A stretch of 64,000 nucleotides of DNA from Oxytricha trifallax (lineage: Eukaryota; Ciliophora; Spirotrichea; Sporadotrichida; Oxytrichidae), in assembly GCA_000711775.1 (NCBI GenBank), contig ARYC01000779.1:1-64000 (forward strand). The letters run 5' to 3'. Each line of letters begins with the position of its first letter. Position 1 is the stretch's first letter. Below the pieces are notes generated by a model. It did not search any database and had not been told where the DNA came from. It saw only the letters and a program-made list of their open reading frames with translations. Shown piece by piece: positions 11,288 through 21,679 of this stretch. The translations under genes and the position numbers were made by a program.

Positions 11288-13075
11288 TCATAATTAAATT
11301 AAATAGCAAACCAATGAGTTTTTTAAATAAAATTATTGGAATAAAACTTCTAACTAAGCTGGTTAGTTTATCATATATGTTCCAGGTATCCAACTTAGCT
11401 GCTATAAATCCTTCATAATTCTCTTGGTAATCATATAAATAATAGTAATATATTATTGATATTCATCACCCATTTTTACATCTTATTCTTATTCCACTTC
11501 ATTTATATTATCCATATCATTTCTATCAAAATCGTCCTCTTTCTTGAGCCTATCATACTATTTGTTCTTGACATCGCTCAATCCAATTGAACTTAGAGCT
11601 CTACTGATAAAGTTGCTTGCTTTTTCAAAATCAGAATGAACTGAAATAATACTCTACCTATTTCTGATTTTAGAGTGATCTTTTGACTTGATATTTTCAC
11701 TAATCAAACCTAATCCAAAAGCTTTATCAAGATCCTATTTATCCAGGATGTGGAAGCTAAATTTGCTTTATGCAAGTTGACTTCGATTCAAAGTTCCCTA
11801 GAATTGCTATACTGCTTTTCTAGATCTTTGAATCTCCTCTTCAATCATAAACAGCAACTCTAAACTCTGTATTTGATTTACACCCACAATCAAATCTTGA
11901 CCTTTAGTAAGAAATACACTATCGAGTTGCATTAGAGTCTCTATAAGTCTATAGTCATTTTTCTAAAGAACAATTCCAAGCCAATTACAAGAGTCAGAGT
12001 AAAGGAGAAATTCATATTTGTTGAAATTTGAGATGAATTAATAGTCGATCAAGTATTTTGAAATGAATTGTAAGTGCTTGTATGGCTAAATACCTACAAT
12101 CACATATTTACAGTAAGATTAAGTGTTTTTAATAGCTCTCTCTAATTTGGATCTTTTTAAGTTGAAGTTAAGAGTGAAACTATTTGATAGACCTTCCTAC
12201 TTAGGCTCATTAAAAATAACTTATTTCTGTTGCTTGGTTTACATACCAAACCTACACTATGCTTATTCTCTATCAGCAAACATAGTCTAATTATAGCTGG
12301 ATGGATTCAGAATACTCTTTGATCTATTTGGTACAGCTCCAAAGTGAGCAGTAAATGCAGTATGATTTGAAGGAGGATCCTCAAGTATAATGTTAAATCT
12401 ACTAAAATTACTCTTTCTACCATTATTTAAAGTAGATCTTTAGTCCAAATCTTATTCTTAATGTTACTCCAAGTTTCCTGGTGGATTAAAGCTTTCCCTT
12501 TCTTCAACATCCATAATACGATTGTTTTATATGTAACTTAGCTGCTCTCTAAACCTTACTCTCTCATTTGGTCGATAAATAATTTAATTTTTTTCCTATA
12601 ACTACTGCGTTGTTTTGCTTCCAATCTGAGACAAATGTTAATTCTTACTGTTTTATCTGCTTTTAGGATGAATTTAACTATCCAACATATCCTCATCATT
12701 TCCTAAAATCACATCTTATTCATTAAACCCACCTCCAAAAGTTTACTTTCTTGACTTTTAAAATCCAGTCTTTTAATTCAACAATGGATTGAAGCTGAAC
12801 TCTTTTTATCCTTATTTTAGAGAAGGCAAATTATTGCTTAATGTTTAATTTCTATAGAGAGAATTCAAATTACTGTTTGCTTGTATATTTTACAGTTCTG
12901 ATGAGTTTCTTTCCGTTTAGGGGAATTCGCTGCCGCTCATAAAAGTAAAGGGATCGTCTTATAGTGGATTTTCTGATTGTAAATCATTACCCAAATCTTC
13001 TTCATTATTCATAAATAGCTATCTTGAAACTGAATTTCGTTAATTATCTTAATTGGTTTGGTTTTGACTCCTCAT
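11288..13075 (-). CDS. Nup35/Nup53-like nucleoporin
   Basis: One uninterrupted 595-codon frame under the TAA/TAG=Gln code, from ATG 13073-13075 to TGA 11288-11290. The N-terminal half is Asn/Gln/Ser-rich and disordered, with a short SGSEFP and an FGGGF patch. Around residues 310-390 is an RRM-like unit reading KYVIVGIQPYKHLQFISKY ... NWLGIVLQKNDYRLIETL ... LIVGVNQ, which matches the pattern of the Nup35-type RRM (V-G-pattern strand, N-W before strand 4, final hxVGV). Nup35/53 homologues scaffold the inner pore ring and touch membrane through a C-terminal helix; the end here is also hydrophobic. The assignment rests on pattern only. No IES is seen in this gene. Confidence 0.6.
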
Positions 13076-13232
13076 TTCTTAGAAAGTAATTTGTAATTTT
13101 AAATTTAAACTTATATAATTAAAATGAAATTTGTAATTTTTGTAATTTATTATTTTTAAAGCATTAAAATATTATTCAATTAAGCAACAATTAAGTAAAT
13201 TTTGATTAAAAACTTCCATTTTATATGATTTC

Positions 13233-14715
13233 TCAGAAGTAATCATCGACTAAGTCATCTTCTTCGAATGCCTCACTGGCTTCCTCTGTGTCATTTCCAT
13301 AGGCATTGTTATTATTGGTTTATGAAGAGAATAGTTAACCGAAGACATTTCCACCTGTAGTTGTAGGTTTACTCTTGTTGAAATCGTTCTTTATTAAGAG
13401 TAAATTACTAAATAAAATTAAAATTCTTTGAAGCTGGTGGTGGATTTCTAACACTTTCCTCTATGAAATCGTCTTCATAGTCTTCAACCAAGTTGTCACT
13501 CATTATGTCACTATTTTAAGTTCTTTCCTTCTCTTTCTCAGATATTTAAAGTAGTTAATTCTATATACACTATATAGTAAATTGTAAGTATATTTATATA
13601 TTCTCAGCTGATTTTCTCAATGAGTTACTTCTAATGAAAATGCTATCCTTCGCATTAGTATTTGAGTATGTGCCAGTGTTGCTGTTTGGCTAGGCATATG
13701 GATCTGGGAATAAAGATGTACTCTGCTTGGTTTCCTCTTGTTTATTGCCATAACCCCCATAACTAGTGGGGTTATTGTAGTTTTAAGTGTTATTATCACT
13801 ATTGTTGTTATTTCCTGTAGCACCTTAATTTGAACCGCTTGAGGAGGGTCTCTTGGCGAAGGGATTGGTAGAGGGTTTGAATGTTGGTTTAGATGACAGA
13901 GCGTTATTTGGAGAGGTAGTAGCTGGTGCAGTAGTTGTGTTTTGTTAAGTGTTGGCTGCTGGTTTAGTGGCAGAGTTTTGCTTAGAATCAAATGCTGAAG
14001 CCAAATTCTTATTAGTAGTTGTAGAGCTAGCACCATAGTTTCCATAGAGATTGGATGAAGGCTGATACTTCTCCTCTTCCTTCATTGGCGAGGGCTTTTT
14101 CTACTATAAATTATCAGTAATCACACTCTTTGGCTTTGTTTATTCAGTTTGCTTAGGTTTAGATTCAATTTTGTTGGTGCTACTTGGTACATTTTGAGTG
14201 GCTGATCTTTTAGGGGAATCATATTTTTTCTTATTTTAAGTTGTAGTCTCATGTCTGGGTTGTGATCACTTGCTTGAATGCTTTTTATTATCATCTTAAT
14301 CTTTAGAAGAATTTGAGTCTTGATGCTTCAAAGTCTATGATTGTTTATACTTCTTTTCATATCTGGTATACTCAGATTGGTTGTACTGAGCTGGTTCATA
14401 AAAAAAAAGTTATTGTGGTTACATAAAGTCTCATCAAATATATAATATTTAAGTAAATTTTAAGATTTACTTGACATTTCTTACTCTATCAGCTCGCATT
14501 GGATCTTCTATGACTCTGCTCTCTGGTGCAGTCTTCATTAAACTCTTGATGTTTCTCTTTACTTCTTCTTGTTCTCTTTCTAACTCGGCCCATGCTTATT
14601 TTCTCTTCAAATCCATATATAATGATAATTCTAAATAATTAATAGAATTCTTCAAGATAGCTTCGCTTTCAATCGCTGTCATTCCCATCATCAACATCTC
14701 TGTCAAAGTCATCAT
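13233..14715 (-). CDS. Low-complexity Asn/Ser/Thr-rich protein with acidic tail, unassigned
   Basis: The likely start is the ATG pair at 14710-14715, giving MMTLTEMLMMGMTAIESEAI. A helical part follows (AWAELEREQEEVKRNIKSL), a gap at about 14400-14470, a charged Lys/Ser region, then an Asn/Thr/Gln-rich part (PSTNPFAKRPSSSGSNQ). It ends with DDLVDDYF at TGA 13233. Two IESs are resolved: 66 bp with pointer CTGAGAA and 37 bp with pointer AAAGAA. An in-frame TGA lies inside a possible 15-nt intron at 14255-14269. An overlapping upstream frame (FYRNDDFDRDVDDGNDSD) suggests the N-terminus may extend past 14715 across a one-base error. Confidence 0.55.
13393..13429. other. 37-bp IES, pointer TTCTTT (AAAGAA on coding strand)
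   Basis: TTCTTT occurs at 13387-13392 and 13424-13429. Deleting one copy with the interval joins GCT TCA AAG AAC GAT TTC on the minus strand (PPPASK-NDFNKSKP). Without deletion the reading frame runs into an unrelated AT-rich stretch. The interval is strongly AT-rich. Confidence 0.75.
13542..13607. other. 66-bp IES, pointer TTCTCAG (CTGAGAA on coding strand)
   Basis: TTCTCAG lies at 13535-13541 and 13601-13607. Removing one copy plus the interval joins TCA GCT GAG AAA GAG AAG GAA on the minus strand, giving ...LRKSAEKEKERTQNSD in one frame. The interval is almost pure A/T. Confidence 0.8.
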
Positions 14716-14802
14716 TGCGATAGAAATGACTGTGAGTTACTTTGCTTGAATCTTTTTCTCTATACACGCTACTTATGTTAGTCTGCAGCTTGTTATTATA
14801 AA

Positions 14803-14838
14803 TTAAAAACCCCTAAACCCCCAGCCCCTTTCCCCTCT
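14803..14838. repeat. C-rich telomere-like tract
   Basis: The tract AAAAACCCCTAAACCCCC followed by AGCCCC and TTTCCCC is a drifted C4A4-type run in otherwise AT-rich DNA between two minus-strand genes. It may be a TBE-end remnant or a chance C-rich patch near a macronuclear chromosome boundary; no second end is visible nearby. Confidence 0.35.
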
Positions 14839-14899
14839 TATTTTCAATTGAAAACATAGATAAACCTGCAAAATTATATCAATTCAATGCTCTAAAATA

Positions 14900-17800
14900 T
14901 GAATCAATCAATATTAAGAATAGCCAGTTCTTTGCTGAAATGTTCCTCTTAGCCCAATCTCTTCTGCATAATAGCAATTTCATTCTTGAGCTTTTCATAT
15001 TCAAATTGATACTTCTCTGCTTCTCTTCTCCTCTCACCTTCGTACCTCTCCTTCAGCTTCTTGTGTTCCTTGTCCTTGTTTTCTCTCATTTTAACTATCA
15101 TTTCACGGGTTTCATTCAGCTGTAAACGGAGGTTCTCAATCAGTGATGACTGATCATCTTTGTAAGTTTAAGACTATTGCTTCTAATCATCTAGAATTAT
15201 CCTACATATTTATATATTAATTATATATTATTACTTCATAAATTACAAGTTACTTGAGCATAGTGTTTTCATGTTCATAAGTGTTGCATTGTTTTTCTTT
15301 AGCTATACCTACTTCAGTCTCTCTTCTCAAGTTTTCATTATCAAAAACATACCATTTATAAATGTAGTGATATATTTTATTAAACAACTATATCATTGAG
15401 TATTCTTAGTTAATCTTTCTAATCATGAGTTGTTCTGAACATTTCCTGATTGTCTGTTTTGAGTTTCTTCACTTCACTGTCTAATGCCTCGAAATCTTTT
15501 ATTAATTTCACGTTTTTATTCTCAATTGTTCCGACCGAGACCCGTACCCCCCCCGTACCCCTCTTCAAAAAAATACCCCTCCACACCCGTACCCCCGTAC
15601 CCCCATAACCCCCCTACTAAAAAATACCCCCCATACCCCCCCATAAAATCCCCCATTTCATATGAAATTTTTTAATCCGCGCAGTCTGAATCGATTTCCT
15701 TCCTGACATCTCGATATCATATAATGATAATTTTATATATAAAATATTATAAATTTTAAAAAATTTTTTCTTTGCTTATTAACACATAACAACATTTAAA
15801 TTTTTATTTTTTATTATTTTTCAACGTCCGTCATCTCTTTTTTTGTATACTCCCATAGGAATATATTTATTCATGAGTTGCTCATTGATTACATAATTTA
15901 AACATAAAAATTATTTCTAAAGTATTTTACATATAATTTCCAACATTAAATACAACTCAATTCAGCTAATCTCAAACAAATTAAAACATATAAGATATTT
16001 TTGATATTACTTTTAGAATATAAATTCTTTCAAAAATGTATTAAATTAAATAATTTATTTTTTATTATCACTAAAATGTTACAAAGTCTCATTTTATAAT
16101 TGCCTAATATTTTTTAATATTGTAGAAATGCATTTGAATTTGGAAATTAAAAATAAATATATGATAATCAATTAAATTCGTGGAAGTTAATTTTACTCGA
16201 AACCTAGGCAATATGGTACTTGTTTAATTTAGAATTGAAAATTAGCTGAACACTACGTTTGCGGTATCCCTCTATTGCAATCCTGAAACGAGATGAATCA
16301 ACTTTCATTTTTTGTGATTTTATTTATATGCCAAATATAAAGTTGATTCATCTCGTTTCAGGATTGCAATAGAGGGATACCGCAAACGTAGTGTTCAGCT
16401 AATTTTCAATTCTAAATTAAACAAGTACCATATTGCCTAGGTTTCGAGTAAAATTAACTTCCACGAATTTAATTGATTATCATATATTTATTTTTAATTT
16501 CCAAATTCAAATGCATTTCTACAATATTAAAAAATATTAGGCAATTATAAAATGAGACTTTGTAACATTTTAGTGATAATAAAAAATAAATTATTTAATT
16601 TAATACATTTTTGAAAGAATTTATATTCTAAAAGTAATATCAAAAATATCTTATATGTTTTAATTTGTTTGAGATTAGCTGAATTGAGTTGTATTTAATG
16701 TTGGAAATTATATGTAAAATACTTTAGAAATAATTTTTATGTTTAAATTATGTAATCAATGAGCAACTCATGAATAAATATATTCCTATGGGAGTATACA
16801 AAAAAAGAGATGACGGACGTTGAAAAATAATAAAAAATAAAAATTTAAATGTTGTTATGTGTTAATAAGCAAAGAAAAAATTTTTTAAAATTTATAATAT
16901 TTTATATATAAAATTATCATTATATGATATCGAGATGTCAGGAAGGAAATCGATTCAGACTGCGCGGATTAAAAATTTCATATGAAATGGGGGATTTTAT
17001 GGGGGGGTACGGAGGGTAGGGGGCGGGGTTAAAGGAGTAATTTGGGTAAGGGGGGTACGGGTGTGGAGGGGGTATTTTTTTGAAGAGGGGTACGGGGGGG
17101 GTACGGGTCTCGGTCGGAACACTCAATCATGGTCATTCTTTCCTTCTCTAACTTTGTTAAAATAGCCATATACATATATATTTATTATTAAGAATTTTAT
17201 GGAATATTTTTGCTTTTATTTGTTTAAAGTGGATTATACTATTAAAAACTTAATTTTTTATTCATCTTCTTCTATTTGAAGCTTTCTTTTGTGGTTTTCA
17301 AAGTCTTAGTCCTAGAATTTACTCTGGAATTCACTTTTAAAATTCTCAATGGATTCTAAGTGGACTTTTGCTAACTTTGCTCTTAAAACATCAATTTCCT
17401 TCAGTTTCAGTTCGTAATTATATGTAAGAATTGATTTCAAAAAAGGGAAATTATTAAATTGAATAATAATAAAAATAAATAAAAAAATAATCTTTAGAGG
17501 TCTTATTAAGGTGATCTCTTTCATTTCTCAACATTAACTATTCCAATTCAATAGTCTTCTTAACTTCACTTTCTCTTGATCTCATGAACTCCTCATCTCT
17601 CAGCTATTATACACTAAAGTAACAAATTTACTATCTACATAATATATATTCTACTTATGAAGCCATTTTTATTAATACTTTTGTCTGTACTCAAAGCTAA
17701 TCTTATCGAGGTCTCTTTCTTTATTTTTGATTCTCTCCCTAGCTTCATTTTCTCTGATTTTAAGTTCTTTTAGTTTATCTTGCTTCAGTTTTTCAAGGTC

Positions 17801-18989
17801 ATCTCTGTATTCTTGCAATTTTAATCTGTACTTCTAGGCCTATTTTATTTATAATAAATATATCATCTTATATCAATGAATACACCCCCATTTTATTTAA
17901 TTTGAAATTTACAAAGAATAAATTCAAACCTCATCCATTCTGATCTTAGAACTTTCAAATTTTCAAAGACGTCTGACTTCATTTTATAGGTCCATTTTGT
18001 ACTATAAATCGCATTCTTATTTGTATTTTAGCATTCTCTCTTCCAGGGCTTTGAATGGCATCAATCTCTCAATGTCCTACTTCTCCATGTAGTTTATAAT
18101 ATTTTATTGCTTGAATATTATCAGAATATAATAAATCATAAAATTAAAAACTACAACAGAAATACAACATGTAATTGTTGTCAATTTTTCTAAGTTTCTA
18201 ATCAAGAGAAAGTGATTCTTCACCAGCTTCTTCTGTTTGAATATAGCAGGAACTCATGTTTGGCTTGACAGAGCCATTTTGCTTTAAAATGTCCATTAAA
18301 TCTATTAATAATGGAGTGATTAAAATAATTATCTGCAATTATATATAAAAAGTAAGAAATAACTATTAAATTATTTTACATACAATAATTTCTTTAGATT
18401 GCTTGGGTGAAGTTCCGCTATTCAAATAATTTTCACCTTTATCTAATTTCAAAACCTCCAATATTTCAGGTTTTGAGAGTATTTCTACCAGAATTCCGCA
18501 TTCTGGTAGGAACACTGATAAAGCATACTACATATCGCATTTCTGCATTAAATTTGTACATAAAATATCAATGAATATTTACTAATTTATAGTCATTAAA
18601 TCAGCAATTATAGATACTGCTAATTTGAAACTTAAACGATTAGATTGGTCTTTAATGTTCAACCCTGACTTATCATTCTTTAATTTATAATGTTTTTATA
18701 ATATGATCTATATTAATCGATTAAATACAGCTATTGTAAGCTACTCATAGAGTCTACCACGCATATTTGACTTCAATCCATCTAAAATCCCCGCTTTCTT
18801 CATGTTTTCATAAAGTCTACGTTTTAGCTCATTTTCTTGTTGACCATTTGAGTCGTCTGAGATGAAAAAAAATATTGATCATTCAATAAAAATAATTAGA
18901 AATTTCCCCTAAAAGCTTGATTAAATATTAAATTCTGAAATGTTTTCTTTTCCATCTTGTGAGGAATAGAAATTTTGCTACGAATTCAT
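14900..18989 (-). CDS. OFD1-like centriole/basal-body coiled-coil protein, many segments
   Basis: The start is ATG 18987-18989 (MNSQQNFYSSQDGKENISEF). Next comes a LisH/FOP-like segment, ELKRRLYENMKKAGILDGLK, and, after a gap, YALSVFLPECGI. Both match the N-terminal pattern of OFD1 (RLY..F...GILD.LK..LR, then SLSVFFPESG). The rest, down to about 14900, is heptad-rich coiled coil split into at least ten short coding blocks by AT-rich gaps (IESs or introns): 18370-18550, 18160-18300, 17930-18080, 17680-17850, 17520-17600, 17260-17345, 17122-17155, 15423-15526, 15240-15350 and 14940-15200. OFD1 caps distal centrioles. A 1.6-kb foldback element interrupts coding sequence at 15527-17121. Confidence 0.65.
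15527..17121. mobile_element. 1.6-kb foldback (palindromic) element with 6-bp target duplication
   Basis: The termini TGTTCCGACCGAGACCCGTA and its reverse complement bound a near-perfect palindrome of two arms of about 780 bp with a loop of about 35 bp near 16305-16338. CTCAAT flanks it on both sides (15521-15526 and 17122-17127). Terminal 100-150 bp of each arm are C-rich/G-rich minisatellite-like sequence around CCCGTACCCC that differs in detail between arms. No long open frame is visible, so it looks non-autonomous. The centre contains a TA-flanked MITE of the family also found at 30806 and 35128. Excision keeping one CTCAAT restores the OFD1-like frame. Confidence 0.9.
16120..16524. mobile_element. 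405-bp palindromic MITE, TA-flanked, in the middle of the foldback element
   Basis: The ends are TTGTAGAAATGCATTTGAA and its complement, flanked by TA on both sides (16118-16119, 16525-16526). It shares the terminal about 30 bp with the copies at 30806-31215 and 35128-35541. It is symmetric about the same axis as the enclosing 1.6-kb palindrome. TA duplications with short palindromic bodies fit a Tc1/mariner-derived MITE. Confidence 0.75.
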
Positions 18990-19119
18990 ATTTTTAAATT
19001 TTTATTTTAATTTTCAAAACTATTATTCAACTTTATTGAATTGCTTTTATAAGCATTATCTTTCATTAGCAATATAAACTTTATTTAATTAATATGAAAT
19101 TCAATTAATTTAATATTAA

Positions 19120-20114
19120 ATGGAATCTCATTAAATAAGTACTGACACAACCAATTCTTAATCCGAGCCAGACCCTCAAGTAATGAGTTTGGTTTTGACT
19201 ATGAAATGTGTTATTTAGCATTGTAAATTTCTTAGAATGATAGAAACTAAGCAGTTGAACTGCTCTGTAGTGGAGGGACAGATATAGAAACTATGCGAGT
19301 ATTGGCTCAAAGTGCTAAAATTATCAAGGATGAGAGAGGGCAGTACGATGAGAGGCAATTTGATAAGGAGATCAAACAGGGTGTTACTAGGGATTTTATA
19401 AAGGGAATCATCAGTGATATGATGTTAGAAGAGCCAAAGTAAGTGAAATAAGTGGATCTAGAGGAGGGAAAGCAGTATTAGAATTCAGATTTATAAGAAG
19501 AGTCAAAGAGTATTATTAGTGAGGAGAAAAAACTAGAATTCAAAGTTAAAACTGTGCAGGACTATCACAATGAAAGTAAAGTGGTGTTTGTATTGCGTTA
19601 AGATAAGAGGTTGAAGAATCTACCAGTAGGTATATCTGCTAAATATGCAACAGAAGCCACACTCCAAGCTTATTAGATTGGTTTGAAATCCGATCCCGAA
19701 AGTGTAAATGAATGGGCAAGGAAATGTGATGATGGGAGATATTTCTGGCCAAAGATCTCTTTATAATGCAAAGATGATAAAGAGCTTTTAGAAATATAGA
19801 GACGAGCTGAAAAAGCTGGAATTAATAACTTTATGCTTAGGAAATCTATGATACTTCCCTATAAACCTTAACAAAGTATAAAAAATGTAAGTAAAAATTA
19901 AACTAATGATACCTCTTAGAGTTAATTGATGGTAGACTAAATATAAGTGAATAATATATAAAAACCTTAAAAATTGAGTAAAGAGGAGAGAAAACAAAAA
20001 AGAGCTGGGAACTAGTAATAAGAATAGACAAAGGAAGAAATGATTTTATTGATTGTTGGACCAGAATTAAATGCCAAATTATAACCTGTAACTGGTAACC
20101 TTAAGCTTTTGTGA
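19120..20114 (+). CDS. Peptidyl-tRNA hydrolase 2 (PTH2) with N-terminal UBA domain, first of a pair
   Basis: PTH2 frees tRNA from peptidyl-tRNA in the cytosol. ATG 19120 gives MESHQISTDTTNSQSEPDP. After a one-base frame change near 19175 comes a UBA-like unit (FDYEMCYLALQISQNDRNQA, ELLCSGGTD). The catalytic domain starts KVVFVLRQDKRLKNLPVGIS and continues AKYATEATLQAYQIG. It ends MILLIVGPELNAKLQPVTGN then LKLL at TGA 20112. The family pattern is hhhhVRxDLxMxxGKhAAQxxHA and GIGPxxxxxIDxVTGHLKLY. Several usually conserved positions differ (the GK of the first motif, and His in QCSHA replaced by Tyr-Ala-Thr), so activity is uncertain. A Gln/Lys-rich insert precedes the last strand. Confidence 0.75.
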
Positions 20115-20249
20115 AAAAAATACTGTTTCAAATTATTATTTAATAATACATTTTTACTGTCATTAAATATAAACCGCGAATATTAATAAACAATCCAAAG
20201 ATATATCTGCAGTCTCTTTAGATTAAACTTTTAAAAATATATTTAAAAA

Positions 20250-21608
20250 ATTGAATCATATGACTTAGGTGCAGAACCAAGCGATGAATATGTTAAGCAG
20301 CTCTAAGAACTAGGGTTCGATGAAGAGTGTGCTATTTAGCACTCAAGATATCTCAAAATGATAAAGAACAGGGAGTTGAGCTATTATTCAGTGGAGGTAC
20401 TGACTTATAAACTCTAAGAGCATTCTTAATTTATAAATTGGAAAATTTAGTGAATTAATACTAAGTTAATTAGAATACTTTTTATACAAATAAAAAATGA
20501 AAATGTCTAATAAAGTGTTTCATCTTCCTCATTACCATAGTCATCTTCATCACTTTGATAAGGAGAGTCTTCTAAGTCCCCTCTCTGTTTCACTTTGCGA
20601 AGATCCTGTCCAGTGACACCTGTGGTCTTACCAGATGGGACCACTAAAAAATAAAGATATTCTTTTTGTAATTTACATTTTAAGAGAGTGCTCTATCTCC
20701 ACCTGCGTCTGATCTTTAAGAATATTTTTAATAAAATAAGTTTTTTATTAAATTTTTTGATTTCCTATTATTTTGTATAATTAGCTGATGCAAAGATTGT
20801 TCAAGAAGACTAACCTAAACCAAGCAATTAAAATGAGAATCAATCTGCCACATCACAAACCAATTAGAATCCGTTCAATCAGCCAAGTCAGTTTGATAGC
20901 ATGAATCTTGCTACTTTGGATTTTGGAATGAGTAACATATTGCTAGGTAACCAAGGAGGTGATTAAGGCTACTTTAATTTTGGACAAGAAAGGAAAATGG
21001 TAATTGTGTGGCGTTAAGATAAGGGTTTGAAGAATCTACCTGTCGGGTTATCTGCTCAATATGCATCAGAGGCTGTTTGTTAAACTTACTCTATTGGCCT
21101 CGTTTAAGATCCAGTTAGTGTGTAGTAGTGGGATCTTACGAATTGGGCAAAAATATCTTTGAAGTGCAAAGACGAAAATTAATTGTTGGAAATTGATTAA
21201 AAAGCTAAGGCAGTTGGCCTTGTCTCGTATGTCATAAAGAAGAAAATTATATTGCCATATTAACCTAAACCAATACCAAAAGTTAAAAAGAATACTAAGG
21301 AAGATCAAAAATAAGCCGTTTAAGAGGAGAAGAAAAATTCAGCTGCATCGAATAATGTTCCTAGTCAAGAATTAGATTAATCATAGACTGCAAAAACTGA
21401 AATAGATCAGACCCAGTAAAATTTGAAACAAACTTTAACAGCTTAAGCTAATGTTGAGAATATTCCTTAGAAAGATTAAGCGAGACCGAAAAAGCAGAAA
21501 AAGCTAAAGGTAGTACCTGAACCTATAGAAGTAGCAATAATTTGTGTTGTAGGACCAGCTTTTAAAATTAAGTTTGAAAATATAACTAGTCATCTTAAAT
21601 TGCTTTGA
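20250..21608 (+). CDS. PTH2-like protein with UBA domain, second of a tandem pair
   Basis: Same order as the gene at 19120: a UBA unit (LGFDEECAI..., LKISQNDKEQGVELLFSGGT), a linker (QPKPSNQNENQSATSQTNQN), the PTH2 core (MVIVWRQDKGLKNLPVGLS) and a final IEVAIICVVGPAFKIKFENI then TSHLKLL at TGA 21606-21608. An IES at 20429-20783 separates UBA and core. A one-base frame change lies near 20327. The linker before the last strand is longer than in copy 1 and Gln/Lys-rich. The start is not identifiable; 20250 marks where coding becomes evident. Tandem duplication with divergence is the simplest history. Confidence 0.7.
20429..20783. other. 355-bp IES, pointer TTA, containing a foreign minus-strand coding piece
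   Basis: TTA at 20426-20428 and 20781-20783. Joining gives AGA GCA TTC TTA GCT GAT GCA AAG ATT, i.e. RAFLADAKIVQED, which aligns with RVLAQSAKIIKDE of the neighbouring paralogue, so the excision boundary is well supported. The insert carries a coding segment on the opposite strand (20484-20657). Confidence 0.7.
20484..20657 (-). CDS. Embedded coding segment of another gene (C-terminal, acidic)
   Basis: On the minus strand within the IES of the PTH2-like gene the frame reads VPSGKTTGVTGQDLRKVKQR, then an acidic run (DLEDSPYQSDEDDYGNEEDE) and LYQTFSF. Composition is coding-like, unlike an ordinary IES. No start is seen. It may be a macronuclear-destined segment of a different gene nested in this IES, as reported for Oxytricha germline loci. 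Product unknown. Confidence 0.5.
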
Positions 21609-21679
21609 ATTAATATTTTAATTAAAATTAATTAAGAAGGATTAAATATAACAGCAGTCAACTAGAGTTACAAATAAAA

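Noticed and set aside
13617..14045. 142-residue minus-strand ORF rich in Leu/Ile/Thr
   Set aside because: It is the wrong frame of the low-complexity gene; the correct frame uses TAA/TAG as Gln and gives the Asn/Ser/Thr-rich protein.
15484..15675. Proline-rich ORF at the end of the 1.6-kb palindrome (and its mirror at 16938-17126)
   Set aside because: It comes from the C-rich terminal minisatellite; it is mirrored in both arms and differs between arms as a non-coding repeat would.
16305..16340. CRISPR-like or hairpin array at the palindrome centre
   Set aside because: There is a single inverted pair and no regularly spaced direct repeats; the genome is a ciliate's.
21066..21308. 80-residue minus-strand ORF
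   Set aside because: Antisense to the PTH2-like catalytic domain, which is conserved with its tandem paralogue.
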